From the NCBI RefSeq assembly GCF_051251085.1, contig NZ_JBPCZH010000004.1:248001-312000 (forward strand): DNA of 64,000 nucleotides. Direction: 5' to 3'. This document shows positions 1-7,721 of the stretch, one piece after another (position 1 is the first letter of the stretch; each line of letters begins with the position of its first letter). This stretch comes from Cernens ardua (GTDB taxonomy: Bacteria; Pseudomonadota; Gammaproteobacteria; Pseudomonadales; Halomonadaceae). The position numbers and the translations under genes are program-made. Under the pieces are notes generated by a model. It did not search any database. It worked only from the letters and a program-made list of their open reading frames with translations, and had not been told where the DNA came from.

Positions 1-2
1 AG

Positions 3-89
3 CATCTTGAGCAGATCTATCGGAAAATAGGGGTAGAAAATCGTACCCAGGCAGCGGCCATGGCGCTACGTTGTTTGACGCGTTTGTGA
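3..89 (+). CDS. LuxR-family response regulator, C-terminal fragment
   Basis: The first 28 codons of the window, open at the left edge and ending in TGA, encode the end of a LuxR/FixJ-type DNA-binding helix-turn-helix. The visible segment HLEQIYRKIGVENRTQAAAM matches the recognition helix and following helix of this family. Receiver and linker domains lie outside the window, so the signal it answers to is unknown. It converges on the NCS1-type permease gene that ends at 258, which suggests, but does not prove, that it belongs to a two-component system linked to the amide locus. Confidence 0.75.
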   Translation, partial: HLEQIYRKIGVENRTQAAAMALRCLTRL

Positions 90-133
90 GTAGTGCAGTT
101 AGCGTATGCAGTAAGGCAAGGGGAATATAAAAA

Positions 134-183
134 GGCCGGAGGCGAGTCGCGATCCAACGACATACGCTCCGGCAATGAGGATC
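134..183 (-). terminator. Terminator of the NCS1 permease gene
   Basis: The 7-bp arms GCCGGAG and CTCCGGC enclose a long loop with further local pairing. Read leftwards the second arm is followed by CTTTTTATA, so it ends transcription of the minus-strand permease gene that stops at 258. Confidence 0.6.
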
Positions 184-257
184 TCTGACATACTCAGGTA
201 GTACGTCAGAACGGGCAGGTGCAGGCAATTTGGTTGCCCACACCTATGAGTTGGCTA

Positions 258-1889
258 CTACGACATTTCTTTCACTTTGGTGGTTGCACAGAGGGAACAG
301 ACAACGCCGTTGAATTCCCGTGAATAGATCACATCCGGACGCTCATAGGTTTGCTCGCAACTGACGCAATGATAATCACCGGCTGCGGGTGCACCGCTTT
401 CATCAAAGCGCGGTGCCTTGATGCCATCATCCGTTTTCTTCAGGTAGAACTTTCCGCCGGTAATGACGGCCATGACGGGTGTTGCTACAAAGGCAACGAC
501 AATAGCTACCAGAGGAGAGTATGAAGAGAGCAGAGAACCCAGTGCTCCGAAGTACGCCAGAATGGAAAGCCCTGCCGAGAGAATGAACGCCACAGTGCCT
601 ACCGGGTTGACGTTGTACAACATGCCGCGGCGATATTCGGGCAGTTTGGGTGACAACTTCAATAGATATTTATTGATCACAATGTCAGTTGCCACAGTGA
701 CGACCCATGCCACAGCGCAATTCGAATAAAAGCCAAGAATGTTGTCGAGTACCGAGAACATATTGCCTTCCATGAGCGCCAGTGCGATAGCGACGTTAAC
801 AAATAGAAAGACAAGGCGGCCGGGATAGTGTTTGGTGACGCGAGTAAAAGCATTCGTCCACGCCAAAGACCCGCTGTAGGCATTGGTGACATTGATTTTG
901 ATCTGGCTGATAACGACAAGAATAACGGCGAGTGTTAGTGCCGCCCAGCTTGGCATCATTAAACTGAAATCGCCCATGAATTGTTGGATAGGCTCTGATG
1001 CTGCAGTCGAACCGATACGGCCGACGACGTATACCGCCAACAAACAACCGATGGCTTGCTTGAGTGCGCCCAGAATTACCCAACCTGGCCCTGCGGCGAT
1101 AACCGATAACCACCAGCTTTTGCTGTTTTCTGGTGTGCGGGTAGGCATGAAACGAAGGTAATCTACCTGTTCCCCGATCTGAGCCATGAGCGATAGCGCC
1201 ACACCCGCGCCCAACATGATATCGGAGAGATGCACGCCGCCATCGGATTGGCCAGAATAACTGAGCCATTCGGAGAAAAAGCCCGGATGCGTGCCCAGAA
1301 GATACAGTACCGGCCCAATCATCATGATCAGCCAGATGGGGGAAGTCCATACTTGCAGCGTGCTCAGGACTTTCATCCCGTACATGACGAGCGGAATCAC
1401 AATCACTGTCGAGATCAGGTAGCCCAACCATAGCGGTATATGCAGCCCCAACAGGAGCCCCTGTGCCATGATCGAGCCTTCCAGAGCAAAGAAAATGAAG
1501 GTGAAAGTTGCAAAGATGATACTGGTCAGGACAGAGCCATAAAACCCGAAGCCGGCCCCGCGTGTCAGCAAATCCAAATCAATATTGTAGCGTGCGCAAT
1601 AAAAGGCAATGGGCATTCCGGTGACAAAGATGACGACTGCCGCGACCAATATGCCTAAAAGGGCATTGATGGTGCCATGGGATAGCCCCATGGTGGCACC
1701 AATGGAGAAGTCAGCCAGATAGGCGATGCCCCCCAACGCAGTAATTGAGACTACAGCAGGGCTCCAGCGGCGAAAACTACGTGGTGCATAACGTAACGTG
1801 TAATCTTCCAGTGTTTCATTGGCGCTATGGCTATGACCACTGTTATTGCTACCTGTGGGTGGGGAGTTCACTTCGTACTGGGTTGTCAT
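258..1889 (-). CDS. NCS1-family permease with C-terminal CxxC-x19-CxxC knuckle
   Basis: The 543-residue protein is an inner-membrane carrier of the nucleobase:cation symporter-1 family (cytosine, allantoin and hydantoin permease relatives). About twelve hydrophobic segments span roughly residues 45-475. The family-typical start is visible: RYAPRSFRRWSP, then a glycine-rich first helix. After the last helix an extra tail carries cysteines 508, 511, 531 and 534 in a C-x2-C-x19-C-x2-C pattern, which looks like a zinc-ribbon or rubredoxin-like knuckle and is absent from ordinary NCS1 carriers. The start is supported by AGGAG upstream. It is divergent from amiE and amiF, so amides or related N compounds are likely cargo. 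That substrate is inferred; purines or hydantoins are alternatives. Confidence 0.85.
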   Translation of the reverse strand: MTTQYEVNSPPTGSNNSGHSHSANETLEDYTLRYAPRSFRRWSPAVVSITALGGIAYLADFSIGATMGLSHGTINALLGILVAAVVIFVTGMPIAFYCARYNIDLDLLTRGAGFGFYGSVLTSIIFATFTFIFFALEGSIMAQGLLLGLHIPLWLGYLISTVIVIPLVMYGMKVLSTLQVWTSPIWLIMMIGPVLYLLGTHPGFFSEWLSYSGQSDGGVHLSDIMLGAGVALSLMAQIGEQVDYLRFMPTRTPENSKSWWLSVIAAGPGWVILGALKQAIGCLLAVYVVGRIGSTAASEPIQQFMGDFSLMMPSWAALTLAVILVVISQIKINVTNAYSGSLAWTNAFTRVTKHYPGRLVFLFVNVAIALALMEGNMFSVLDNILGFYSNCAVAWVVTVATDIVINKYLLKLSPKLPEYRRGMLYNVNPVGTVAFILSAGLSILAYFGALGSLLSSYSPLVAIVVAFVATPVMAVITGGKFYLKKTDDGIKAPRFDESGAPAAGDYHCVSCEQTYERPDVIYSREFNGVVCSLCATTKVKEMS

Positions 1890-2263
1890 TCGGTATCTCC
1901 TGAGAGCCTTTCTACCTGCGGTGAATGCAGATCTACTCTCCAGCCGGATTGTTTATAAAAATTGTTGTTATGGGCACTGCTCTTTATAGAGGGGGCTTCC
2001 ATCCATCCTGTAGGGAAAGATGGGATGAGGCCTGTACTACATTCCCTCTATGGAAGGACTTTTTATTATTCCCTTACATCATGCCTGTTTATCTGATGAT
2101 TTCAGTACGTCAAATGACGTATATCGCCCGGGGAGGATGCCCAGTAGGCAGCGTGATCATGATTCCGCACAGTATGTTCAGAGGGCTTATCCGTCAGTTC
2201 ACCCTCATCCGCTAATCGGAATGAAGATCAACGTCTGGTCTTCCTCATGTGAAGGGCCACAAT
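1890..2263. promoter_or_regulatory. Divergent control region between NCS1 permease and amiE
   Basis: The 374-bp gap separates the divergent permease and amidase genes and must hold both promoters. A possible plus-strand promoter is TTGTTG, 17 bp, TATAGA near 1963-1991, which is a poor -35 match. A perfect dyad sits at 2106-2121 (separate entry). I found no sigma-54 site with canonical GG-N10-GC spacing on either strand. No convincing gene lies here. Confidence 0.5.
2106..2121. promoter_or_regulatory. Perfect inverted repeat, candidate operator
   Basis: TACGTCA and TGACGTA flank a 2-bp spacer, giving perfect 7-bp dyad symmetry. It lies about 140 bp before amiE and 215 bp before the permease start, a good place for a shared regulator of both transcripts. 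The regulator is unknown; the short dyad would suit a homodimeric helix-turn-helix protein. Confidence 0.5.
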
Positions 2264-3289
2264 ATGCGTCATGGAGACATATCAAGTAGTGCGGATAATG
2301 TAGGCGTTGCTGTCGTGAATTATGCGATGCCGCGGTTACATGACCGGGAAGCCGTACTGGAGAATGCTCATGCGATAGCCAATATGCTTATTGGTATGAA
2401 GCAGGGGCTTCCGGGGATGGATCTCGTTATATTCCCTGAATACAGCACCATGGGCATCATGTATGACCCGCAGGAGATGATGGCGACTGCGACGACCATC
2501 CCCGGGCCTGAAACGGATATTTTTGCCGCCGCCTGTAAAAAAGCGAATACATGGGGTGTTTTCTCCATTACTGGAGAGCAGCATGAGGAACATCCGCACA
2601 AGGCACCCTACAACACGCTCGTATTGATTAACAATCACGGCGATATTGTTCAGAAGTACCGTAAATGTATTCCATGGTGTCCGATCGAGGGTTGGTATCC
2701 CGGAGACACGACGCATGTCAGTACGGGGCCCAAAGGGTTAAAAATCAGCCTCATTGTGTGTGACGACGGTAACTATCCGGAGATATGGCGAGACTGCGCC
2801 ATGAAAGGTGCCGAGCTGATTATTCGCTGTCAGGGCTACATGTATCCCTCTAAAGAACAACAGATCATCATGTCCAAAGCGATGGCCTGGGCAAATAACT
2901 GTTATGTGGCCGTCGCCAACGCGGCCGGCTTTGATGGTGTTTACGCTTATTTCGGGCATTCTTCCATTATCGGATTTGATGGCCGCACATTGGGAGAGTG
3001 TGGAGAAGAGCCAATGGGCGTCCAATATGCTCAACTCTCTGTCAGCCAAATTCGTGATGCCCGGCAGAATGATCAGTCCGAAAATCACCTCTTCAAGCTC
3101 CTGCATCGTGGCTATACAGGCGTATTCCATTCAGGCGATGGCGAACATGGTGTCGCTGAGTGCCCATTCGATTTTTATCGACAATGGATAAATGACCCAT
3201 ATACAGCGCAGAAAAACGTGCATGCGATAACACGCAACACGATAGGTACTTCACAGTGCCCCGTAGGTGTTTTGCCCACCGGTGACTAG
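2264..3289 (+). CDS. amiE: Aliphatic amidase AmiE
   Basis: This cytoplasmic nitrilase-superfamily enzyme hydrolyses short aliphatic amides (acetamide, propionamide) to the acid and ammonia. The 341-residue product is near-identical in layout to Pseudomonas AmiE (346 aa), beginning MRHGDISSS. The catalytic triad is in register at Glu59 (FPEYS), Lys134 (KYRK) and Cys166 (VCDDGNYPEIW). I chose the ATG at 2264 because the family starts there and GAAGGG lies 7 bp upstream; a GTG at 2249 would add five residues. It is followed after 67 bp by the related formamidase, probably on the same transcript. The amiB/C/R/S genes of the Pseudomonas operon are absent here. Confidence 0.97.
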   Translation: MRHGDISSSADNVGVAVVNYAMPRLHDREAVLENAHAIANMLIGMKQGLPGMDLVIFPEYSTMGIMYDPQEMMATATTIPGPETDIFAAACKKANTWGVFSITGEQHEEHPHKAPYNTLVLINNHGDIVQKYRKCIPWCPIEGWYPGDTTHVSTGPKGLKISLIVCDDGNYPEIWRDCAMKGAELIIRCQGYMYPSKEQQIIMSKAMAWANNCYVAVANAAGFDGVYAYFGHSSIIGFDGRTLGECGEEPMGVQYAQLSVSQIRDARQNDQSENHLFKLLHRGYTGVFHSGDGEHGVAECPFDFYRQWINDPYTAQKNVHAITRNTIGTSQCPVGVLPTGD

Positions 3290-3356
3290 AAATACTTGTA
3301 AAACAATGACAAGAACATTCGGCGTTAGCCGTCGATACCAAGCAAGGAGAGTTATC

Positions 3357-4367
3357 ATGGGAAGTACAGGAAGTGTAAGTGCCTGGGAAGAGGCCCTGTT
3401 GGTGGCTGCCATTCAATATCCCGTACCTGTTATTGCAGGCCCGGAAGATATTCAGGTTCAGGTGGATAAAATTTGCCGGGCGGTCGCTTCTACCAAGGCG
3501 GGTTATCCTGACCTTGATCTGATTGTCTTTCCCGAATACTCCACGCAGGGGTTGAATACGAGTATCTGGACGTACGATGAAATGCTCCTGACACTTGAAA
3601 GCCCAGAGGTTCAGCGCTTCAAGGATGCGTGTCGGGCAAATGATGTGTGGGGGGTATTCTCCATTATGGAGACCAATGAAGATCCCTCCTTACCCCCGTA
3701 TAACACAGCGATCATCATTAACAATGAAGGTGACATTGCGCTGCACTATCGTAAGTTGCAGCCCTGGGTGCCCATCGAACCCTGGAGCCCGGGAAATCTG
3801 GGGATGCCTGTTTGCGATGGCCCGAAAGGTTCGAGGCTTGCCGTTAACATTTGTCATGATGGCATGTTTCCTGAGCTTGCGCGTGAAGCGGCCTACAAAG
3901 GTTGTAATGTCTACATCCGTATTTCCGGGTATTCCACACAAGTCAATGACCAGTGGATCTGGACGAATCGCACGAATGCCTGGCAAAACCTTATGTATAC
4001 CGTCTCTGTAAACCTTGCCGGTTACGATAATGTGTTCTATTACTTTGGTGAGGGCACAATTTGTAACTATGATGGAAATGTCATTCAGCAGGGGCAGCGT
4101 AACCCGTGGGAGATTGTAACTGCTGAACTCTTCCCCCGATTGGCAGATAAGGCTAGAGAACACTGGGCGTTGGAAAACAATATTTTCAACCTGGGTTGCC
4201 GGGGATACGTCGGTAAGCCCGGTGGAGAACGCGCCAATTATCTGACCTGGGTAGAAGACCTTGCCAATGGTAATTACAAGCTGCCGTGGGATGACAAGGT
4301 CAAGGTACGGGATGGTTGGAAATACTACCCAGACGGCGTGAAGCTAGGGCCCATGCCAAAAGAGTAA
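3357..4367 (+). CDS. amiF: Formamidase AmiF
   Basis: The 336-residue nitrilase-superfamily formamidase (EC 3.5.1.49) splits formamide into formate and ammonia. Helicobacter AmiF has 334 residues and shares long blocks, for example the segments YKGCNVYIRISGYSTQVND and NLAGYDNVFYYFGEG. Triad residues Glu60, Lys133 and Cys166 are all present at the family positions. The start at 3357 is fixed by AAGGAGA six bases upstream and by the family N-terminus MGSTGS. It forms an amiE-amiF pair, and the two are ancient paralogues with different substrate ranges. The two enzymes next to an NCS1 permease make a self-contained ammonia-yielding amide locus. Confidence 0.97.
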   Translation: MGSTGSVSAWEEALLVAAIQYPVPVIAGPEDIQVQVDKICRAVASTKAGYPDLDLIVFPEYSTQGLNTSIWTYDEMLLTLESPEVQRFKDACRANDVWGVFSIMETNEDPSLPPYNTAIIINNEGDIALHYRKLQPWVPIEPWSPGNLGMPVCDGPKGSRLAVNICHDGMFPELAREAAYKGCNVYIRISGYSTQVNDQWIWTNRTNAWQNLMYTVSVNLAGYDNVFYYFGEGTICNYDGNVIQQGQRNPWEIVTAELFPRLADKAREHWALENNIFNLGCRGYVGKPGGERANYLTWVEDLANGNYKLPWDDKVKVRDGWKYYPDGVKLGPMPKE

Positions 4368-4380
4368 AGGGAAGGTTGCA

Positions 4381-4404
4381 AGGCGGTCATGAAGGCGGTC
4401 ATGA
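4381..4404. repeat. 12-bp tandem duplication after amiF
   Basis: AGGCGGTCATGA occurs twice in direct succession just after the amiF stop. No function is visible; it is one of several short intergenic duplications in this window. Confidence 0.8.
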
Positions 4405-4460
4405 AGGAATTGGGGCACATAGTCCCTTATGAGCAACACCCAACGATGTACGATCCTTTT

Positions 4461-4494
4461 CAGCTGAGTTCAGTCATGAACCCAGCTGTTTTTT
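4461..4494 (+). terminator. Rho-independent terminator of amiE-amiF
   Basis: An 11-bp stem (CAGCTGAGTTC with GAACCCAGCTG, one A-C mismatch, six-base loop) is followed by six T residues, 94 bp after the amiF stop. It indicates the ami transcript ends here. Confidence 0.8.
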
Positions 4495-4520
4495 ATTGCA
4501 TCGCTGGCAATGGTGCGTTG

Positions 4521-4910
4521 TTATTTGACGTGTACAGTGATGGTGCGGGTTTTCCAGGAAGCTTTATTGAAGGACTGCCCATAAATAAGCTGCAGTTTCG
4601 CCGTACCCACATGCTGGCCGATAAAGGTATAGGTGTAATGTCCACCTACCCCGACCATACCTTCTTCGTGCTGATTTTCCTGATAATGACCATCGATGAG
4701 AATCAGGTTGGAGGGTAATTGTTTCACCATCCATGTATAGCCTGTGGTGGGATTTGCCTCGAGGGAAATATGAGCCAGTTTCCCTACCTGTGCATTTAAT
4801 GTCTGTGGGGCCGTGCTTTTCATTGTGGTGCTTGCCATTGCAGTACTTGTTATTGCCGTTCCTGCCAATAATGCCATGGATAGGCTGACGGCTTTCATCA
4901 GGATACGCAT
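4521..4910 (-). CDS. Chagasin-family (I42) cysteine protease inhibitor, secreted
   Basis: The 129-residue product has an N-terminal signal peptide (about residues 1-27, ending near AMA). The mature domain shows the chagasin signatures: NPTTGYTW (first inhibitory loop), GVGGHYTYTF (the GxGG loop) and a late Trp in KASWKTRTITV where family members carry RPW. Chagasin proteins plug the active-site cleft of papain-type proteases, so a periplasmic or secreted inhibitor is expected. The start at 4910 follows a perfect AAGGAGGT four bases upstream. It stands alone, converging on the ami operon. The third loop lacks the Arg-Pro, so potency is uncertain. Confidence 0.85.
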   Translation of the reverse strand: MRILMKAVSLSMALLAGTAITSTAMASTTMKSTAPQTLNAQVGKLAHISLEANPTTGYTWMVKQLPSNLILIDGHYQENQHEEGMVGVGGHYTYTFIGQHVGTAKLQLIYGQSFNKASWKTRTITVHVK

Positions 4911-4994
4911 AAAGACCTCCTTGTCTATTGAGTAAATCAAAGTGCCGGGTTCTCCCGCAGTATAGTCTGCTTGCCGAATTCGAGGCCAAAAAAA

Positions 4995-5015
4995 GCCCGG
5001 TCGAGAAAACCGGGC
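4995..5015 (-). terminator. Orphan terminator hairpin upstream of the chagasin-like gene
   Basis: GCCCGGT and ACCGGGC enclose a 7-base loop; read leftwards the hairpin is followed by seven T residues. It lies 85 bp before the inhibitor start with no recognised minus-strand gene to its right, so it may end a small RNA or act as a leader attenuator. Confidence 0.6.
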
Positions 5016-5192
5016 ATTATAAGGATCATTGCAAGGGAACAATTACCTGTTGAGACCGATGCTGGATGAATTGGTTCATTTTTGAGTGAAATATTTACAG
5101 ATTTTATAGTAGCCCTATACACCTGTTAGCAAATGGCTATTGTGTTGATGCTGTTTTCTTCCTTATCCATTCAATTTGAAGCGAGTATAACG

Positions 5193-5717
5193 ATGACAAC
5201 CAAGATACGCTTTCATGAGGGAACCTCCATTGAGCCGGATGTGGCGGCACTTACGCGAATTTTAATTGATAGCGTTGATCTGGGCGCTTCCATAAGCTTT
5301 ATGGCGCCATTATCGGTTAAAGATGCATCATATTTTTGGCTCGAAAATGTTAATCCAGAGGTGATCGATGGTCATCGGGTCTTAATGGTTGCCGAAGTAA
5401 ATGGGCAGGTTTCGGGTACTGTACAAGTGATTACAGCTATGCCTCCCAATCAGCCCCAGCGGTGTGAAGTTGCAAAAATGATTGTGCACCCAGATGCACG
5501 CGGCAAAGGCCTGGGACGACGCTTGATGGAAGAAGCCATCGCCTATGGGAAACGTAGCGGGAAAACATTGATGACACTCGATACCCGAACCGGGGATGTC
5601 GCTGAGCATCTGTATTCTACATTGGGATTTGAAGTAGCCGGAGTGATTCCTGACTTTTCCTATGATCCCAATGGAAAAGCACTTCGGCCAACGACCTATA
5701 TGTATCGCTATTTATAG
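5193..5717 (+). CDS. GNAT-family N-acetyltransferase
   Basis: The 174-residue protein has a single GNAT fold. The acetyl-CoA pyrophosphate loop is clear (VHPDARGKGLGRRLMEEAI, motif A, about residues 107-125), followed by the family's C-terminal LYSTLGFEVAGV segment. The substrate cannot be read from sequence; the arrangement resembles acetyltransferases acting on amino acids or small amines. I prefer the ATG at 5193 (MTTKIRF) because the longer reading from 5133 adds only a low-complexity hydrophobic stretch; the ribosome site is weak in both cases. It is monocistronic and ends before the bidirectional terminator at 5868. Confidence 0.85.
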   Translation: MTTKIRFHEGTSIEPDVAALTRILIDSVDLGASISFMAPLSVKDASYFWLENVNPEVIDGHRVLMVAEVNGQVSGTVQVITAMPPNQPQRCEVAKMIVHPDARGKGLGRRLMEEAIAYGKRSGKTLMTLDTRTGDVAEHLYSTLGFEVAGVIPDFSYDPNGKALRPTTYMYRYL

Positions 5718-5867
5718 CGTTGAAAACATGTACAGATTCTTGTGACACGACAAGTACTGTCACTCGAACAAAATCTTCCGGATGTATCAGGGCTCCCGGC
5801 GTGGTTTGAAGGCCTGATAAACAAGCAGCAAAACTCAAGGCAGCGTTTTTTTGTACATCCAAAACAA

Positions 5868-5898
5868 AGCCCTCAACCATGTAGGCCGAGGGCTTTTT
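5868..5898. terminator. Bidirectional terminator
   Basis: AGCCCTC and GAGGGCT form a 7-bp stem with a 13-base loop. TTTTT follows on the plus strand and TTGTTTT on the minus strand, so it can close both the GNAT gene and the convergent NagD-like gene. Confidence 0.7.
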
Positions 5899-5970
5899 AT
5901 TTACTAAGATCCTGCCATAAGCGCGTTGCCAATATCGTATTGCCTGAAATGGATTGAGTGTACGATACGT

Positions 5971-6780
5971 TCAGGCTTCTGCGGTATCCTCTTCTTTCGG
6001 TTTTTTCGTTTTAGACACTAAATCAGCGACTGAGCCAATGATCTCTTTTGGGCGGAAGGGATATTGCTCCAGATGTGATTTGTCGGAAATCCCCGTCATT
6101 ACCAAAACCGTATGTAACCCTGCTTCCATCCCGGAAATTATATCCGTATCCATACGGTCCCCAATCATACCGGTACCTTCGGAATGCACGCCCAGTTTGT
6201 TTAGCGCAGAGCGGAACATCATCGGATTGGGTTTTCCCACGATGTATGGCTTTTTATTGGTTGCACAGGTAATCAAAGCGGCAATAGAGCCTGTCGCCGG
6301 CAATGGACCTTCGTTACTTGGCGTCGTCGGATCCGGATTGGTCGCGATAAAGCGTGCGCCCTGATTAATCAGCTGAATCGCCTTGGAAATCGCTTCAAAG
6401 GAGTATGAACGTGTTTCACCCAACACGACGTAGTCCGGTTGAGTATCCGTCATGATGAAACCGGCTTCATGAATGGCTGTGGTGAGGCCTGCTTCTCCAA
6501 TGACGTAGGCAGAACCTCCCGGATGTTGATCCTTGAGGAAGGTGGCCGTTGCCAGAGCCGATGTCCAGATGCTTTCCTCAGGAATATCCAGCCCCGCGTA
6601 ACGGAGTCTTGCGCTCAGGTCGCGTGGAGTATAGGTGGAGTTGTTGGTCAAGACCAGAAAGGGCGTTTTATTCTTACGCCATTGCTGAATCAGCTCGGCG
6701 GCCCCCGGAATCGCTTTGCTTTCGGAGACGAGCACGCCGTCCATATCAGTTAACCAGGCATTGATGGAGCGATGGCTCAT
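5971..6780 (-). CDS. NagD-like HAD-superfamily nucleotide phosphatase
   Basis: The 269-residue cytoplasmic protein is a class IIA HAD hydrolase of the NagD type, enzymes that dephosphorylate UMP, GMP and other phosphometabolites. Motif I is Asp12-Met-Asp14-Gly (nucleophile and general acid), motif II is TNNS near residue 46, the lysine motif is VGKPNP and motif IV is GDRMDTD. The C-terminal tail is rich in Lys and Glu and beyond the usual end. AGGAG sits eight to nine bases upstream of the ATG. It is a single gene. The precise substrate is not predictable. Confidence 0.9.
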   Translation of the reverse strand: MSHRSINAWLTDMDGVLVSESKAIPGAAELIQQWRKNKTPFLVLTNNSTYTPRDLSARLRYAGLDIPEESIWTSALATATFLKDQHPGGSAYVIGEAGLTTAIHEAGFIMTDTQPDYVVLGETRSYSFEAISKAIQLINQGARFIATNPDPTTPSNEGPLPATGSIAALITCATNKKPYIVGKPNPMMFRSALNKLGVHSEGTGMIGDRMDTDIISGMEAGLHTVLVMTGISDKSHLEQYPFRPKEIIGSVADLVSKTKKPKEEDTAEA

Positions 6781-7108
6781 GCGTTTTATCTCCTGACAAA
6801 AAGGGAAAGGAGCATAGTAAACCGGATAATGGGTTGATTCACCCCACTTTTTTCAAAAATGAGCTGAGAAGGTATGAATTTTATTTACCTGTTACGACAT
6901 CATGACGTTTCTAACTACCCTTACCACTTTGGGAATATTGATCAACACTTCTTGTAACGACATGATAATCATGGGTGTCAGCGGTTTTTGGGACCACTCT
7001 ATATGATTAACGTTATATATTGCTTTATCTGTTAGTCGGGCATTTATTTCCAGCTGCCCCTTGTTGCGGTTGGTTGAGTAGTGCATGAGGCACGAAAGAG
7101 AGGAAAAG
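6781..7108. promoter_or_regulatory. Divergent intergenic region, nagD-like / def
   Basis: The 328-bp gap holds the promoters of two divergent genes. It is AT-rich, with TATATT near 7014-7019 as a possible -10 for the deformylase gene. No gene or strong repeat is visible. Confidence 0.35.
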
Positions 7109-7639
7109 ATGATTCGTGAAATCCTGAGAATGGGTGATGAGCGTTTATTGAAAATGGCACCGCCGGTACCTCCCGAGAAAATTGGTACGGAAGAGCTGCA
7201 TACGCTGGTCAATGACATGTTCGAAACCATGCGTGCCTCGGGGGGCGTCGGTTTGGCGGCCCCCCAAATCGGTGTTGATTTGCAGCTGATGGTTTTTGCC
7301 GTTGTACCGAGTGATAAATTCCCTGAGCGTCCAGAGGTGGCGCCATGTGCGTTGCTGAATCCGATTGTGACGGTTGAGGATGAAACACTGGAGAGTGACT
7401 GGGAAGGATGTCTCTCGATCCCTGGCTTAAGAGCCAAGGTAGATCGCTATGCCACGATTCGTTACCAGGGAATTGACCCTGATGGTCAGCCGATTGATGT
7501 CGTGGCCGATGGTTTACATGCACGCATCGTCCAACACGAACATGACCATTTGATAGGGCGGCTTTATCCATCACGTATTACTGATTTTACTACGTTTGGA
7601 TTCAACGAAGAGATCGCCAACAGATCAAAAGAGATGTAG
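7109..7639 (+). CDS. def: Peptide deformylase
   Basis: The 176-residue enzyme removes the formyl group from the initiator Met of nascent proteins. All three motifs are intact: GVGLAAPQIG (46-55), EGCLS (99-103, metal ligand Cys101) and QHEHDH (142-147, ligands His143 and His147 with catalytic Glu144). The start at 7109 follows AGAGGA; an in-frame ATG at 7085 would add eight residues. The classical def-fmt neighbours are absent, so this is probably a second deformylase in the genome rather than the housekeeping copy. That last point is inference. Confidence 0.93.
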   Translation: MIREILRMGDERLLKMAPPVPPEKIGTEELHTLVNDMFETMRASGGVGLAAPQIGVDLQLMVFAVVPSDKFPERPEVAPCALLNPIVTVEDETLESDWEGCLSIPGLRAKVDRYATIRYQGIDPDGQPIDVVADGLHARIVQHEHDHLIGRLYPSRITDFTTFGFNEEIANRSKEM

Positions 7640-7721
7640 AAACTGTATATCAAGACTTAATTTCCGTGCGTATTGGCCGAAAATACAGATGTAGGTTTGA
7701 ATCCATAGGGAGTCGGGCAGC

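Noticed and set aside
1890..2263. Sigma-54 promoter for the ami locus
   Set aside because: Searched both strands for GG-N10-GC with flanking consensus; only an N11 variant was seen near the permease start.
4389..4718. Plus-strand ORF of 109 codons after amiF
   Set aside because: It runs through the ami terminator hairpin and antisense into the chagasin-like gene, has no family resemblance and begins in the 12-bp duplication.
6892..7437. Minus-strand ORF of 181 codons opposite def
   Set aside because: Mostly antisense to the well-supported peptide deformylase; product is low-complexity Ser-rich with no motif.
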